From positions 1 to 64,000 of the forward strand of contig CAKZQC010000025.1 in NCBI GenBank assembly GCA_937139495.1: a stretch of 64,000 bases of DNA, in the 5' to 3' direction. Each line of letters starts with the position of its first letter. Position 1 is the stretch's first letter. The position numbers and the translations under genes are program-made. Origin of the DNA: an uncultured Saprospiraceae bacterium (GTDB lineage Bacteria > Bacteroidota > Bacteroidia > Chitinophagales > Saprospiraceae). Shown in pieces: positions 18,391 through 27,119 of this stretch. A model generated the notes under the pieces. The model made no database searches and was not told the DNA's origin. It was given only the letters and a program-made list of their open reading frames with translations.

Positions 18391-18550
18391 GTTTTATCTT
18401 ATGATGCTAGTCAAAAAAGATATTTTATTTGCTCTACTAATTTATTCATAATAAACTCTAATAGCTAGAGTAAAATTATTACTTTTAGTTAGATATAAAC
18501 GGCAGTAACCCGAAAATAACAAAATACTGGCATTAGCTTTTTATCCAAAA

Positions 18551-18607
18551 GCGACTCTAAAATCACTAAACAGAAATTAATTTTTTCACATTAAAACAAC
18601 CAAAACC
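18551..18607 (+). promoter_or_regulatory. conserved leader, copy 2
   Basis: This matches 16865-16921 with a single base change just before the ATG. The conservation in non-coding DNA suggests either a very recent duplication or a shared regulatory element. Confidence 0.5.
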
Positions 18608-19957
18608 ATGCGAGTATTTAAGAAAACAGCAGTAGGCTTTTGTTTAGCCGCAACACTACTAAGTTACAGCAGTTGCCAAAAGGATAATAATAATAACAGT
18701 AATACAACAACTGCTTTTGAACAACAATTTGGGTCAACAAGCTTAATGAATTATGCCGATATCAAACAAACCGATGATGGTGGATTTTTGCTATTAGGGA
18801 CAATTGATGCAGATAATGTAACGAATGACAAAAGAGATCTTTATGTCGTCAAGACAGATAGTCTTGGCAATCAGGAATGGGCAAATAAATATGGCACGAC
18901 CAGCAGTAATGGATACAGTTACGATGAAGAAGGTGTAAAACTAGCAAAAATTAATAGTACAGAATATTTGGTGGCGGGCAATCAGACGTTTTATAACAAT
19001 GGCGTCATCGAAAAGACTAAAATCGTACTGTACAAAATAAACGTAACAGGCAGTACAATAGGCAGTCCAGTAGTACTTCGTAATGCAGCAACAGATTCTT
19101 CTGCTACTTTTACAGAAAAAGTACGTGATGTTAAGGCTGATGGAACTGATTTTATATTGACAGGTTCTACAACCAATATATTCCCTAACAAACCGGGAGG
19201 GACTCAGACAACAGACAGATCGGATATATTAATCATGAGATTAAATGATCAATTGGAAAACTTGTGGATTTCAGGAATAACATCTTATGGGTTTAGTGGC
19301 GAAGATGAAGGGCACGCCGTTATCGTTAAAGATGATGCTTATGCTGTAATTACTACTACGCAAGAATCAACGAATTCGCTAACTTCTCAATTACGTATTA
19401 TCTTATTTAGAAAGTCAAGTGGTATTATATTGAGTACTCAACAGTACGGTCAGAGCGGACAAGATGTAACAGTAGTGGCAGCTACGTTGAATCCTACTGA
19501 TGACGTCATCACAGTACTTGGTACCGTAACTGGAGGACCGAACACGGGGGAGCTGTTGTTGCTACAAGTAGGTTATAACTTGGTTAACCAAACGGCTGTC
19601 AAATCTGCAGGAAGTGATTTTATGTTTTTTGGTAATACCTCAGGTAACCTAACGGCTACAACATTGGAAGCAGGTGGTATTGCTTATCTGCCAGATGCAG
19701 GAGGGTTTATTATCTCTTATACCGACCAAAAAGCAACTACTAATGATTTGGGGCTGCTCAATATAGATCAGAATTTCAACATTGTGGCAAACTACCCCAA
19801 GCTAATAACAGCAAAAGGAAATGCTGCTAAAGCAGGTACTGTTCTACCAATAGTGGTAGAAAATAATGGAAATACAGTTGTAGAAGCACACGTGCTGTCG
19901 GCTGTTTTTGGCACTACTAGTTCACAACAATTAGGAATCATTAAAGTGGTCAATTAG
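18608..19957 (+). CDS. surface lipoprotein, tandem paralog 2
   Basis: A 449-residue lipoprotein paralogous to the preceding gene, with the same signal peptide and Cys23 followed by QKDNNN. The N-terminal 120 residues are nearly identical to paralog 1 (DIKQTDDGGFLLLGT, DLYVVKTDSLGNQEWANKYG); the middle (about 200-330) is more diverged; the end (LPIVVENNGNTVV) is conserved again. This is the pattern expected of duplicated surface proteins whose exposed parts diversify. Own leader and a strong terminator. Function unknown. Confidence 0.82.
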   Translation: MRVFKKTAVGFCLAATLLSYSSCQKDNNNNSNTTTAFEQQFGSTSLMNYADIKQTDDGGFLLLGTIDADNVTNDKRDLYVVKTDSLGNQEWANKYGTTSSNGYSYDEEGVKLAKINSTEYLVAGNQTFYNNGVIEKTKIVLYKINVTGSTIGSPVVLRNAATDSSATFTEKVRDVKADGTDFILTGSTTNIFPNKPGGTQTTDRSDILIMRLNDQLENLWISGITSYGFSGEDEGHAVIVKDDAYAVITTTQESTNSLTSQLRIILFRKSSGIILSTQQYGQSGQDVTVVAATLNPTDDVITVLGTVTGGPNTGELLLLQVGYNLVNQTAVKSAGSDFMFFGNTSGNLTATTLEAGGIAYLPDAGGFIISYTDQKATTNDLGLLNIDQNFNIVANYPKLITAKGNAAKAGTVLPIVVENNGNTVVEAHVLSAVFGTTSSQQLGIIKVVN

Positions 19958-19985
19958 TAGCTCAATTAGCTATTGATTTAATCAT

Positions 19986-20023
19986 AAAAAAGGCACTTTC
20001 TAGTCATAGGAAGTGCCTTTTTT
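19986..20023. terminator. strong terminator after tandem lipoprotein gene 2
   Basis: The left arm 19986-20000 and right arm 20009-20023 form a 15-bp stem (AAAAAAGGCACTT core) with an 8-nt loop. The T-run forms part of the stem, so it could work in both directions. Confidence 0.85.
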
Positions 20024-20196
20024 ATGGCTGTTTTTTGAGTAGAAATAGTAGCTGATAACAACGAAAACAAAAAATGGTAAGGTATTAATCCAAAATAGTT
20101 GGGGACTATTCAAGATAATTTTTATATTAGAGTGCTTCTAACAGAAGCCAGCAATCTAATTTTGATTATTCCGTACCTATAAATCATAAAATAACC

Positions 20197-21102
20197 ATGA
20201 AAATAACATACGAATCCATTCGACCTTATATTCTAGAAGAAACACTAGAAGGCAATAAAATGATTTGCAAATTTCAAATCGAAGATCAAGTTTTTGATGC
20301 CGTAGGCAATATCCGTATGGCTCAGAAAAAAGGGTCTGAAAGAGTAACCTCACAAGTCAAAAACACAGCAATTGGACGTATGCGTTCTATGGTTTTGGGT
20401 GTTTTGCGTCGTGCAGTAGGTGGTGGTTTTGCAGGAACTGTTACTTCTATGGCTGGTAACGAAATGATTCGCCAGCAGACCTCAGGTATGCGCTACAACG
20501 CTAAAGACAAAGAAGGTGCAGCTATCAAAGCTTTTGAAAGTATTATGACTGAATTGGCGTTTGATGGTGGCAAATGGCGTTTGGCTACGGAGTATTCCGA
20601 ATTCGAGAAGATTATTCGCAGAAGTCCATTGACCAAAGCTTACGATAAAAAAATACTAGCTCGTATGCTTGTCGAGATGGCTAAAGCAGATGGTAGCGTA
20701 GCGAAAGAAGAAAAAGAATTCTTTGAGGACTTTTTGAATGATGAAACAGGCAACTTGGGTTCTCTGATGCGTGCTCCTTCAGTATCTATTGTAGAATGCG
20801 AAGAGATAAGCCAAGGTGCAAAAGAAAATGTATTTATGATTACTGCTGCTGTAGCATTAACCGATCATGAATTTGCAGATGAAGAAAAACTAAAACTAGA
20901 TGACTTTGCTCAAATGTTGGGTTTCAACGACATGAAAAAAGAGGAGCTTATCCGTCATGCACAGGATTATACCATAGAGGCAGCCGTTAAGGCAAGGGGC
21001 AAAATGACTAGAGACGAAATTTATGACTTTGCTGACCGTATCGGTATGGATAGAGGAGAGGCAGAACGTGCCAAAATTCGCTTAGAAAAAAGAATAGGAT
21101 AA
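20197..21102 (+). CDS. TerB-like domain protein
   Basis: A 301-residue cytoplasmic protein. Residues about 60-90 are a Gly-rich segment (LRRAVGGGFAGTVTSMAG). Residues about 150-275 resemble the helical TerB/DjlA-N fold: LARMLVEMAKADGSVAKEEK with an acidic metal-site-like turn, then ITAAVALTDHEFADEEKLKL with the second. TerB domains are linked to tellurite and stress islands and may bind divalent metals. No ter operon surrounds it. A 59-residue charged protein is encoded 112 nt downstream in the same direction, possibly co-expressed because the intervening hairpin is weak. The start codon follows a short A-rich sequence. Confidence 0.75.
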   Translation: MKITYESIRPYILEETLEGNKMICKFQIEDQVFDAVGNIRMAQKKGSERVTSQVKNTAIGRMRSMVLGVLRRAVGGGFAGTVTSMAGNEMIRQQTSGMRYNAKDKEGAAIKAFESIMTELAFDGGKWRLATEYSEFEKIIRRSPLTKAYDKKILARMLVEMAKADGSVAKEEKEFFEDFLNDETGNLGSLMRAPSVSIVECEEISQGAKENVFMITAAVALTDHEFADEEKLKLDDFAQMLGFNDMKKEELIRHAQDYTIEAAVKARGKMTRDEIYDFADRIGMDRGEAERAKIRLEKRIG

Positions 21103-21131
21103 ACAATTCTATTAGTACTATAGAAACAACC

Positions 21132-21168
21132 AACAGGCAGCCTGAAAGTAATTTTCGGTTTGCCTGTT
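21132..21168 (+). terminator. weak hairpin after the TerB-like gene
   Basis: AACAGGCA (21132-21139) pairs with TGCCTGTT (21161-21168), with an imperfect inner stem. The trailing sequence is only moderately T-rich, so read-through to the small downstream gene is possible. Confidence 0.5.
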
Positions 21169-21214
21169 TGTTATTAATGGGCTACTGCCCAACATAATAC
21201 AATACACGCAAACC

Positions 21215-21394
21215 ATGGCAAAGAAAAAAAACGAGAAAGAAGAAAAATTTGATATTAAAATCAACGAATTTGGTCAAATTGTTACGTCTTATTCTATTGA
21301 TAAAATCAATGAATTTTTGGACGAAAATGTAGAAGACAAAAAACTAAAAGACCGAGAAGAAAATAAGAAAGGAAAGAACGAAGAAGAGGAGTAA
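21215..21394 (+). CDS. 59-residue highly charged small protein
   Basis: An ATG-initiated frame of 59 codons between the TerB-like gene and the symporter. About half the residues are Lys, Glu or Asp, with charged ends (MAKKKNEKEEK and a terminal EEEE) around a more ordered centre, INEFGQIVTSYSIDKINEFL. The centre reads as a short strand and turn followed by an amphipathic helix. Its codon usage matches neighbouring genes and its stop lies before a strong hairpin. I do not recognise the family. Coding character is supported by composition and context, not by homology. Confidence 0.65.
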   Translation: MAKKKNEKEEKFDIKINEFGQIVTSYSIDKINEFLDENVEDKKLKDREENKKGKNEEEE

Positions 21395-21419
21395 ATAAGT
21401 CTTTAGCAACTTCAACTAT

Positions 21420-21460
21420 AAAAAACGAATGCCAATTGGAAAACTCCAATTGGCATTCGT
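21420..21460 (-). terminator. terminator of the symporter gene
   Basis: A perfect 16-bp stem (21425-21440 with 21445-21460) and an AAAC loop. Six A on the left make a T-run on the minus strand, 48 nt after the symporter stop. Confidence 0.9.
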
Positions 21461-21507
21461 CATTAAAAGAATCAAACAATTTTCAAACAATTGCCGAAAG
21501 GCAACCA

Positions 21508-22983
21508 TTACACGATTTTGCCTTCATAATTATCGTCCCAGTTTTTGGGTTTAGGTTCGCCCAACTTTCCGACAGACTTGGCTACTAGAGTCGCTACGGT
21601 CGCATCTCCTGTCACATTGATGACCGTGCGGCACATATCGAGTGGTCTATCTATCGCAAAAATAAGAGCGATACCAAACGCCAATTGTTCGGCAGGAATA
21701 CCTAAAGTATCCAACACGATAACCAACATAACCATACCTGCACCAGGTACGGCGGCAGAACCAATCGAAGCCATCGTAGCCGTAATAACAATCGTCAATT
21801 GAGCCGATAATGTCAGTTCAAAACCAATAACTTGGCAAATAAATACAGCAGCTACGGCTTGATACAAACTCGTACCGTCCATATTGATAGTTGCCCCAAC
21901 AGGGCAAACAAAGCTACTTACTTCTTTTTCTACGCCAATATGCTCCTCGACGCGCTCCATCGTGACAGGGAGCGTAGCGGCACTCGAACTAGTCGAAAAT
22001 GCCAATAGTTGAGCAGGACTCAAGGCACGCAAAAAATCAATAGGCGAACGTCCTGTAAATACCTTGATTGCCGTCATGTACAGCCCTACCATTAGGGTCA
22101 AGCCCAATACCACACAACCTGCGTATTTGAGCAGTACAACAAATATTTCGGCATTGGTCGATACGGTCAAATTTGCGAGCAAAGCAAATACCGCAAAAGG
22201 AGAGATCAACATAATCAAGTCCACCATTTTTAGAATAACCTCGTTGACACTATCAAAAAAGTCCTGTATTGGTTTTGCCTTTTCGGTAGGAATTAAGAGC
22301 ATGGAAATGCCAAAAAATACGATAAATACAATGACTTGTAGCATACTGCCGTTGTCGCTTGCCGACTTGAATATATTGTTAGGAACCATATCAATAATAA
22401 ACTGCAATGGTCCAGCTTGAGATTGAGCCGCTCCTGCCGCTATTTTTCCTTGACTGCTTGCCAAGCTTTTGTCGCTAATTGCTTGTATTATATCTTGATC
22501 CAAGCCACTGCCAGGTTGTACGATATTGACAACTACGAGCCCTAGAGTGACCGCTACAACAGTAGTAATCAAGTAGATGCCAATCGTTCTTCCTCCAATA
22601 GTAGAGAGCTTGGATATATCTTTGAGGTCGCCAATACCTTTGGCGAGCGACGCAATAATAAGAGGTACGGCAATGAGTTTCAATAAATTGATGAAAATGA
22701 TACCAATTGGATAAATCCAATTATTGATGAAATCAGCACCGACATAATCTCGGCTGTTGGTCGTTGTCTCTGTACTTTTTACTACGTTATTGTTCTCGAC
22801 TAGGGTATATATATCTTTGCTAGAAGTAGAGATGACTTTTTTGCCCTCAAACGCCCATTCAATCAATGAATTGCCAAAGAAACCTTCTTTGAATATCAGC
22901 CCAAACAGAATGCCTGTTATCATGCCTATGAGTATTTGCCAATGCAGTGCCAGTCCTTTTTTTTCTTTTTCCATGGTTGTCAA
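21508..22983 (-). CDS. dicarboxylate/amino acid:cation symporter (DAACS/SLC1 family)
   Basis: A 491-residue inner-membrane symporter of the GltP/DctA type that takes up glutamate, aspartate or C4-dicarboxylates with Na+ or H+. Family signatures include the Ser-rich hairpin AFSTSSSAATLPVT, then PVGATINMDGTSLYQ (binding helix 7 region) and the final GDATVATLVAKS. Eight or more membrane helices are visible. An unusually long polar insertion (about 35-75, with many Lys, Thr and Asn) lies between the first two helices, longer than in the enterobacterial proteins. The start may be Met1 or Met4. Monocistronic with a strong terminator. Confidence 0.92.
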   Translation of the reverse strand: MTTMEKEKKGLALHWQILIGMITGILFGLIFKEGFFGNSLIEWAFEGKKVISTSSKDIYTLVENNNVVKSTETTTNSRDYVGADFINNWIYPIGIIFINLLKLIAVPLIIASLAKGIGDLKDISKLSTIGGRTIGIYLITTVVAVTLGLVVVNIVQPGSGLDQDIIQAISDKSLASSQGKIAAGAAQSQAGPLQFIIDMVPNNIFKSASDNGSMLQVIVFIVFFGISMLLIPTEKAKPIQDFFDSVNEVILKMVDLIMLISPFAVFALLANLTVSTNAEIFVVLLKYAGCVVLGLTLMVGLYMTAIKVFTGRSPIDFLRALSPAQLLAFSTSSSAATLPVTMERVEEHIGVEKEVSSFVCPVGATINMDGTSLYQAVAAVFICQVIGFELTLSAQLTIVITATMASIGSAAVPGAGMVMLVIVLDTLGIPAEQLAFGIALIFAIDRPLDMCRTVINVTGDATVATLVAKSVGKLGEPKPKNWDDNYEGKIV

Positions 22984-23188
22984 TATGTGTGTTTATCTAA
23001 TGAAATTATGCGGCAGACAAAGAATGTCGAAGGATACTAAAAAACAATCATTGTTGTTGTATCCTTTCGCATATTTGGTATTATTCTATCAGAAGAGTAC
23101 TTCATTTTAGAGGTGTTATCCCAAAAGTTCTTTGATTTATAGAATCCTACAATATAGCTAAAAACCATATTTTGTGGCGGAATAGTCG

Positions 23189-23196
23189 TATTTTTG
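23189..23196 (+). promoter_or_regulatory. TAnnTTTG -7 element of the sigma-factor operon
   Basis: TATTTTTG matches the -7 consensus. It lies about 88 nt upstream of the ATG at 23284. A TTTG at 23171-23174 is closer than the usual 19-21 nt spacing. Confidence 0.45.
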
Positions 23197-23283
23197 TATT
23201 GCAAATAGCTGATTTTAGCAGCTAATACGGTTGTTTGCTCGTATTACCAATAAACTATTGTTGTGTTTGAAGCCAAGAAGTGT

Positions 23284-23826
23284 ATGCGTTATTTTAGTGT
23301 AGTGGTTATTATTTTGGTGTGTGTGTGTACTTTAGTTGCACAGCAATCGCCTAGTCATGTCAAGAGAAAAACCTTTGTGGTACGCAAGTCCAAAACATCG
23401 ACTACCGAAACGGCAGTGGAGCAAAAAACAACAACGCTACTCGGCACAGAAGTACCAACAAAAACGGCAACCAATTGGACTAAATCCACTACTAAAGATA
23501 GTCTAGCAGAAGTAACTATCGCACCTAGTCAGTTGCCAACATTAGCAGGGAGTAGCAATTTTGGCGTGTTGGATATTCGACCGTATCGCCCAGAAATGAC
23601 ATTGCGAAATTATGAATACGTAGTACTGCAATACACCATCACCAAATACGGCTGGGTCAATCAAATAAAACTCTACGATGCTTCTACGAAGCAATTGGCA
23701 GACAGTATCATCAAGGAGCTTCGCAAGACAAAATGGAATGCTGCGTTGGATGCAACAGGAAATCCGATGGACTATGAATTGTACAAGCAGATTGTCATTG
23801 TCAAAACTAAGAATTATGAAAAATAA
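23284..23826 (+). CDS. periplasmic protein with TonB C-terminal-like domain
   Basis: A 180-residue exported protein. The frame opens at a GTG 21 nt earlier, but the ATG at 23284 begins a normal signal peptide (MRYFSVVVIILVCVCTLVAQ). Residues 21-85 are a Thr/Lys-rich linker. The C-terminal 75 residues (VVLQYTITKYGWVNQIKLYD, then a helix, then KWNAALDATGNPMDY) follow the strand-helix-strand pattern of TonB C-terminal domains, with 'W.pA...G.p' near the end. No N-terminal anchor typical of TonB itself is present, so it is not a standard energy transducer. First gene of a four-gene operon that ends with an ECF sigma factor and a membrane protein. Confidence 0.72.
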   Translation: MRYFSVVVIILVCVCTLVAQQSPSHVKRKTFVVRKSKTSTTETAVEQKTTTLLGTEVPTKTATNWTKSTTKDSLAEVTIAPSQLPTLAGSSNFGVLDIRPYRPEMTLRNYEYVVLQYTITKYGWVNQIKLYDASTKQLADSIIKELRKTKWNAALDATGNPMDYELYKQIVIVKTKNYEK

Positions 23827-23827
23827 A

Positions 23828-24793
23828 ATGACTAGCCGTATTCAAGCAAATTTGTTACAGAACAGTTTTGGACTGCTGCTATTGCTGCTTTTGAGCTGCC
23901 TTAGTGGCAATGCAATACAGGCACAAAATGCGTACGATATTTATCCAGCCTTGCCTTTTGATTTGGCGGCGACGGCGCAAGCAGGCAATAACAAGACTAC
24001 TATATGGCTTTCTCGTGCTACGGCTACCGAGAGCGACATAGCAGGACAGCCTTGGAGCAATATCCAGCAACAAACGTACTTATGGCAACGCTACGAGTAC
24101 TTTAATGGCAAAATGCAACTAGAGACCACTTATTTGCCGACAGGCGACAAACAACAAACGCAGGAGTATTTTTATAGAGACCAACTGCTTTCGGCTACCG
24201 AAATATTGAAGTACGATAGTTTGCAACAATCGAAACAAGCAGGCGGATTTATTTATTTGTATTACAAAGATAATAAGCCGTTTCAGCGTGTTCAGACATT
24301 CGGTTTTCCGAATCATAGAGTGCGGTTGTTAGATGAGTTTGTGTTTGATGAGCAACATAGAATAACCAAACAAAAAACAACAGCCACAGGGCAAGGACCT
24401 GATATGGGCAAGTTGCTCGATGGCATGCAAGACAAGGCAGTCCGCAAAGTAATCTATAAGTATCAAGACAGTGTCTTGATTTGTCAGCAGTATAATAACT
24501 TATATAGCTTGCAAGATGAGTCTGTAACTACGTATAATGAACAACAATTGCCACAAAAAACTGTACTAACTAATACGGCAGGCAAAGTGATTGTAGCGAC
24601 CGATTATGAGTATGAAGGGACGCATTGTACCAAAAAAATACACTGGATAGGTGGAGAAACTAACGAAACTGTTTTGACTATCTATAAAATAGAGTATTTT
24701 GAGTACGACAATGACTTAATCGTTAGACATCTTACAGAAGAAAATGGGGTGCAGACGGTATTGGATTACAATCATTTTTTAGAAGAAAAATAG
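23828..24793 (+). CDS. secreted protein of unknown function
   Basis: A protein of about 321 residues with a signal peptide (hydrophobic core LLLLLLLSCLSG, ending AIQAQ). It starts 1 nt after the stop of the previous gene; an alternative ATG at 23816 overlaps that stop. Translational coupling is likely either way. The mature part has YD/RHS-like beta segments (YFNGKMQLETTYLPTGDKQQ, VIYKYQDSVLICQQYNN, TTYNEQQLPQKTVL), common in Bacteroidota outer-surface or periplasmic proteins. I cannot assign a family. It precedes the sigma factor gene by 16 nt. Confidence 0.72.
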   Translation: MTSRIQANLLQNSFGLLLLLLLSCLSGNAIQAQNAYDIYPALPFDLAATAQAGNNKTTIWLSRATATESDIAGQPWSNIQQQTYLWQRYEYFNGKMQLETTYLPTGDKQQTQEYFYRDQLLSATEILKYDSLQQSKQAGGFIYLYYKDNKPFQRVQTFGFPNHRVRLLDEFVFDEQHRITKQKTTATGQGPDMGKLLDGMQDKAVRKVIYKYQDSVLICQQYNNLYSLQDESVTTYNEQQLPQKTVLTNTAGKVIVATDYEYEGTHCTKKIHWIGGETNETVLTIYKIEYFEYDNDLIVRHLTEENGVQTVLDYNHFLEEK

Positions 24794-24809
24794 CCCCAAA
24801 TATATACTT

Positions 24810-25391
24810 ATGGCAGCATCTAAACACACTAAAACAGCCGAAGCAATACAACAGGAATGGGTGGAAGTACAAGCCGCTCAAAAAAATCCTGCTTTGTTTC
24901 GAGTGTTATATACTCGGTATTACGAATCTATATTTAGGTTTGTCTATAAACGAACAGGCGAAGAATCAGTAGCAGCAGATGTTACCTCGCAGGCATTCTT
25001 GAAGGCGATGCAGAAACTGCACAAATATACTTTTAAGGGAGTACCTTTTTCGGCTTGGCTGTTTCGAATAGCCAGCAATGAAGTAGCACAATATTATCGT
25101 AAAACGAAGAAAAATAGAGTTGTAGCAATAGATGATTATAGCTTGGAAGATGTGACGGAAGAAATGGAAGATCAGCACGAACTGACACTTCAAAGTAGCA
25201 TTCTACAAGAAGTAATACAAGAGCTGAAACCCGATGAAGTACAATTGGTAGAATTGCGGTTCTTTGAGAAACGACCGTTCAAGGAAGTCGCCGAAATTAT
25301 GGATATGACGGAAAACAACGCAAAAGTGAAAGTCTATCGGCTACTACAAAAAATGCGTAAAAAATTTGAAAAAAAGAAGCCAAATGGCTAG
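24810..25391 (+). CDS. ECF-type RNA polymerase sigma factor
   Basis: A 193-residue sigma-70 family factor. Region 2 (about 28-95) includes LYTRYYESIFRFVYKRTGEE, the DVTSQAFLKAMQKL segment and PFSAWLFRIASNEVAQYYRK. Region 4 (about 135-187) has LVELRFFEKRPFKEVAEIMD and ENNAKVKVYRLLQKMRK, the helix-turn-helix for the -35 element. It directs RNA polymerase to a small regulon, probably envelope-related. It sits between two exported proteins and a membrane protein (25451-27031) that may hold it inactive. Promoters it recognises cannot be read here. Confidence 0.92.
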   Translation: MAASKHTKTAEAIQQEWVEVQAAQKNPALFRVLYTRYYESIFRFVYKRTGEESVAADVTSQAFLKAMQKLHKYTFKGVPFSAWLFRIASNEVAQYYRKTKKNRVVAIDDYSLEDVTEEMEDQHELTLQSSILQEVIQELKPDEVQLVELRFFEKRPFKEVAEIMDMTENNAKVKVYRLLQKMRKKFEKKKPNG

Positions 25392-25450
25392 TTGGATTTT
25401 ATTGAAATACAAAATAATATTTGAGAAAGAAGTCCAAAAGATACTAACAA

Positions 25451-27031
25451 ATGAAACAAAATTACAATATAAAAAAAGACTTGCCAGAATTGAGTGCTGA
25501 CCAAATTAATCAGCATCAAGATTTTGATAGTTTATTTGCTCAGTTTGAGCAAGCGGCTCCAGAACCAGAGCCGCAAGACCTCGCCAAAACAGCGACAGAA
25601 ACCCCAGTAACAGCGGTAGCAAAATCTCCTTGGCTACTTAAGGCAGTGATTGGAGCAGGAATAACAGTTGCAGCAGCGGCTTTGATTGTCTTTATGATAC
25701 AAAAAGGGCTACCATCCGAACAACCAACGGCTCAACTCAAAGAAGATATTTCGTTGCTGTCGCCTTTGCCTGATTGGTCGCCTACTTTTGAGCGTCAATT
25801 GGTGCTGGATAGCAAAAAAGGGCAAGTATTGGAATACCCAAATGGTACTCGAATTGTCATTCCTGCCGATGCTTTTGTTGATGCAGACGGAGAGCCGATA
25901 GTAGGTCAAGCGGATATCGCTTATCGAGTGTTGAGAAGTCCTGTTGATAAATTTTTGGCAGGTGTGCCACAAGATATACAGCAGCAAGCAGGCTTGGAAA
26001 CCGAAATAGTAATCGAGCTGAAAGCTTACCACGAAGAGCGCCCTGTTTATTTGGATACAGATAAAATAATTGAGGTGTTGGTACAAACACAATCAAGAAC
26101 AGATTTGACCAATAGCCAATTGCAAATTTATGTGTATAATCATGCAGAAAGTGACTGGCAGAGACAAGCGACTGACCAAACGGCAGTAGTAGCAAGTGAG
26201 CGTGAATATACGCCCGAAATGATTGCAGAAAAAGAAGCATTTATCAAAAAAGCATGGGCAAAGCAGAAACCTCGTCGCCCAATCAAGCCACAAACAGTAC
26301 CAAAGGGAATGGAAGTGTTTGATATAGATATTGATGCCAAAGAGTTTCCAAAGTTGGCGTATTTAGATGAAAATGTTGGCTTTTTGGTCAATTCTAAAGA
26401 TGTAGCCAATGACCCATTTGCTATCGCTTGGAACGATATTAAGCTAGACGAATTGAATGAAGAGTATTTGCAATTGAAACTTAGCCAGACAACAAATGGT
26501 AGCACAACAAAAGAGTTAAAACTCAATATTATGCCTTATATTGCTTATTCGGCAGCAGCCGAAAAACGCTACCAAGAGCAGTTATTGGCGTATGAAGGTG
26601 CTTTGCGCAATTGGCAAAAAGATCAAGATGAGGCATTAGAGGAATTATATGCGAATCAAAAACAAATCTTGCAGCATCGTTTTGAGGCAAATAAATTGGG
26701 GCTGTGGGCAGTAGCTAGCCCAATAGATGCACAAGCTAAACAACAAAAAAACGTGCAACTGAGCGGCGAAAAAAGTACAGAAATAGCGACTATATTTGTC
26801 ACGATGCCCAATCAAAATCAATATTACAGCTATGCAGTAGCTGCCAAAAGTACAACGATAGAGTTGCCTGCCAATGTACAATCTGCTCAGGTTTGGGCAT
26901 TGACACACAACAAAGAATTGTTGATTGCTACGGTTAGCCAAAATGCAGAAACAAATCAATTAGAAATGGATTTTGTATCGAGAGGATTGGTGACTTCGGA
27001 AGAGCAAGTGCGAGCAGCTTTAGCATTCTAA
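25451..27031 (+). CDS. single-pass membrane protein, possible anti-sigma partner
   Basis: A 526-residue protein located 59 nt after the ECF sigma gene. Residues 1-58 are cytoplasmic and acidic (ELSADQINQHQDFDSLFAQF), about 60-83 is a transmembrane helix, and the remaining ~440 residues would be periplasmic. The periplasmic part holds a ZU5-like or 'FPADAFVD'-type beta domain (GTRIVIPADAFVDADGEP) and a coiled region at 370-420. The topology and position fit an anti-sigma factor or regulator, but no known anti-sigma zinc motif is visible. I rate the anti-sigma role as inference. Confidence 0.7.
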   Translation: MKQNYNIKKDLPELSADQINQHQDFDSLFAQFEQAAPEPEPQDLAKTATETPVTAVAKSPWLLKAVIGAGITVAAAALIVFMIQKGLPSEQPTAQLKEDISLLSPLPDWSPTFERQLVLDSKKGQVLEYPNGTRIVIPADAFVDADGEPIVGQADIAYRVLRSPVDKFLAGVPQDIQQQAGLETEIVIELKAYHEERPVYLDTDKIIEVLVQTQSRTDLTNSQLQIYVYNHAESDWQRQATDQTAVVASEREYTPEMIAEKEAFIKKAWAKQKPRRPIKPQTVPKGMEVFDIDIDAKEFPKLAYLDENVGFLVNSKDVANDPFAIAWNDIKLDELNEEYLQLKLSQTTNGSTTKELKLNIMPYIAYSAAAEKRYQEQLLAYEGALRNWQKDQDEALEELYANQKQILQHRFEANKLGLWAVASPIDAQAKQQKNVQLSGEKSTEIATIFVTMPNQNQYYSYAVAAKSTTIELPANVQSAQVWALTHNKELLIATVSQNAETNQLEMDFVSRGLVTSEEQVRAALAF

Positions 27032-27071
27032 GGAGCTAAAAAAAACATATTATCAGTTATTATTGTAAATT

Positions 27072-27100
27072 AGAGGTTGCTGCGGCAATCTCTTTTTTTT
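27072..27100 (+). terminator. terminator of the sigma-factor operon
   Basis: A 9-bp stem (27072-27080 with 27085-27093, one G-T pair) followed by a run of T to 27100. Confidence 0.85.
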
Positions 27101-27119
27101 ATCTCAACGATGTGTAAAT

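Larger units (their letters stand above)
18260..18607. other. intergenic region between the tandem lipoprotein genes
   Basis: This holds the terminator at 18356-18390 and the 57-nt leader copy at its right end. The rest is AT-rich with no open frame of note. Confidence 0.5.

Noticed and set aside
22757..23110. A 117-codon plus-strand frame overlapping the symporter start
   Set aside because: Mostly antisense to the symporter; the remainder is AT-rich and lacks a start signal.
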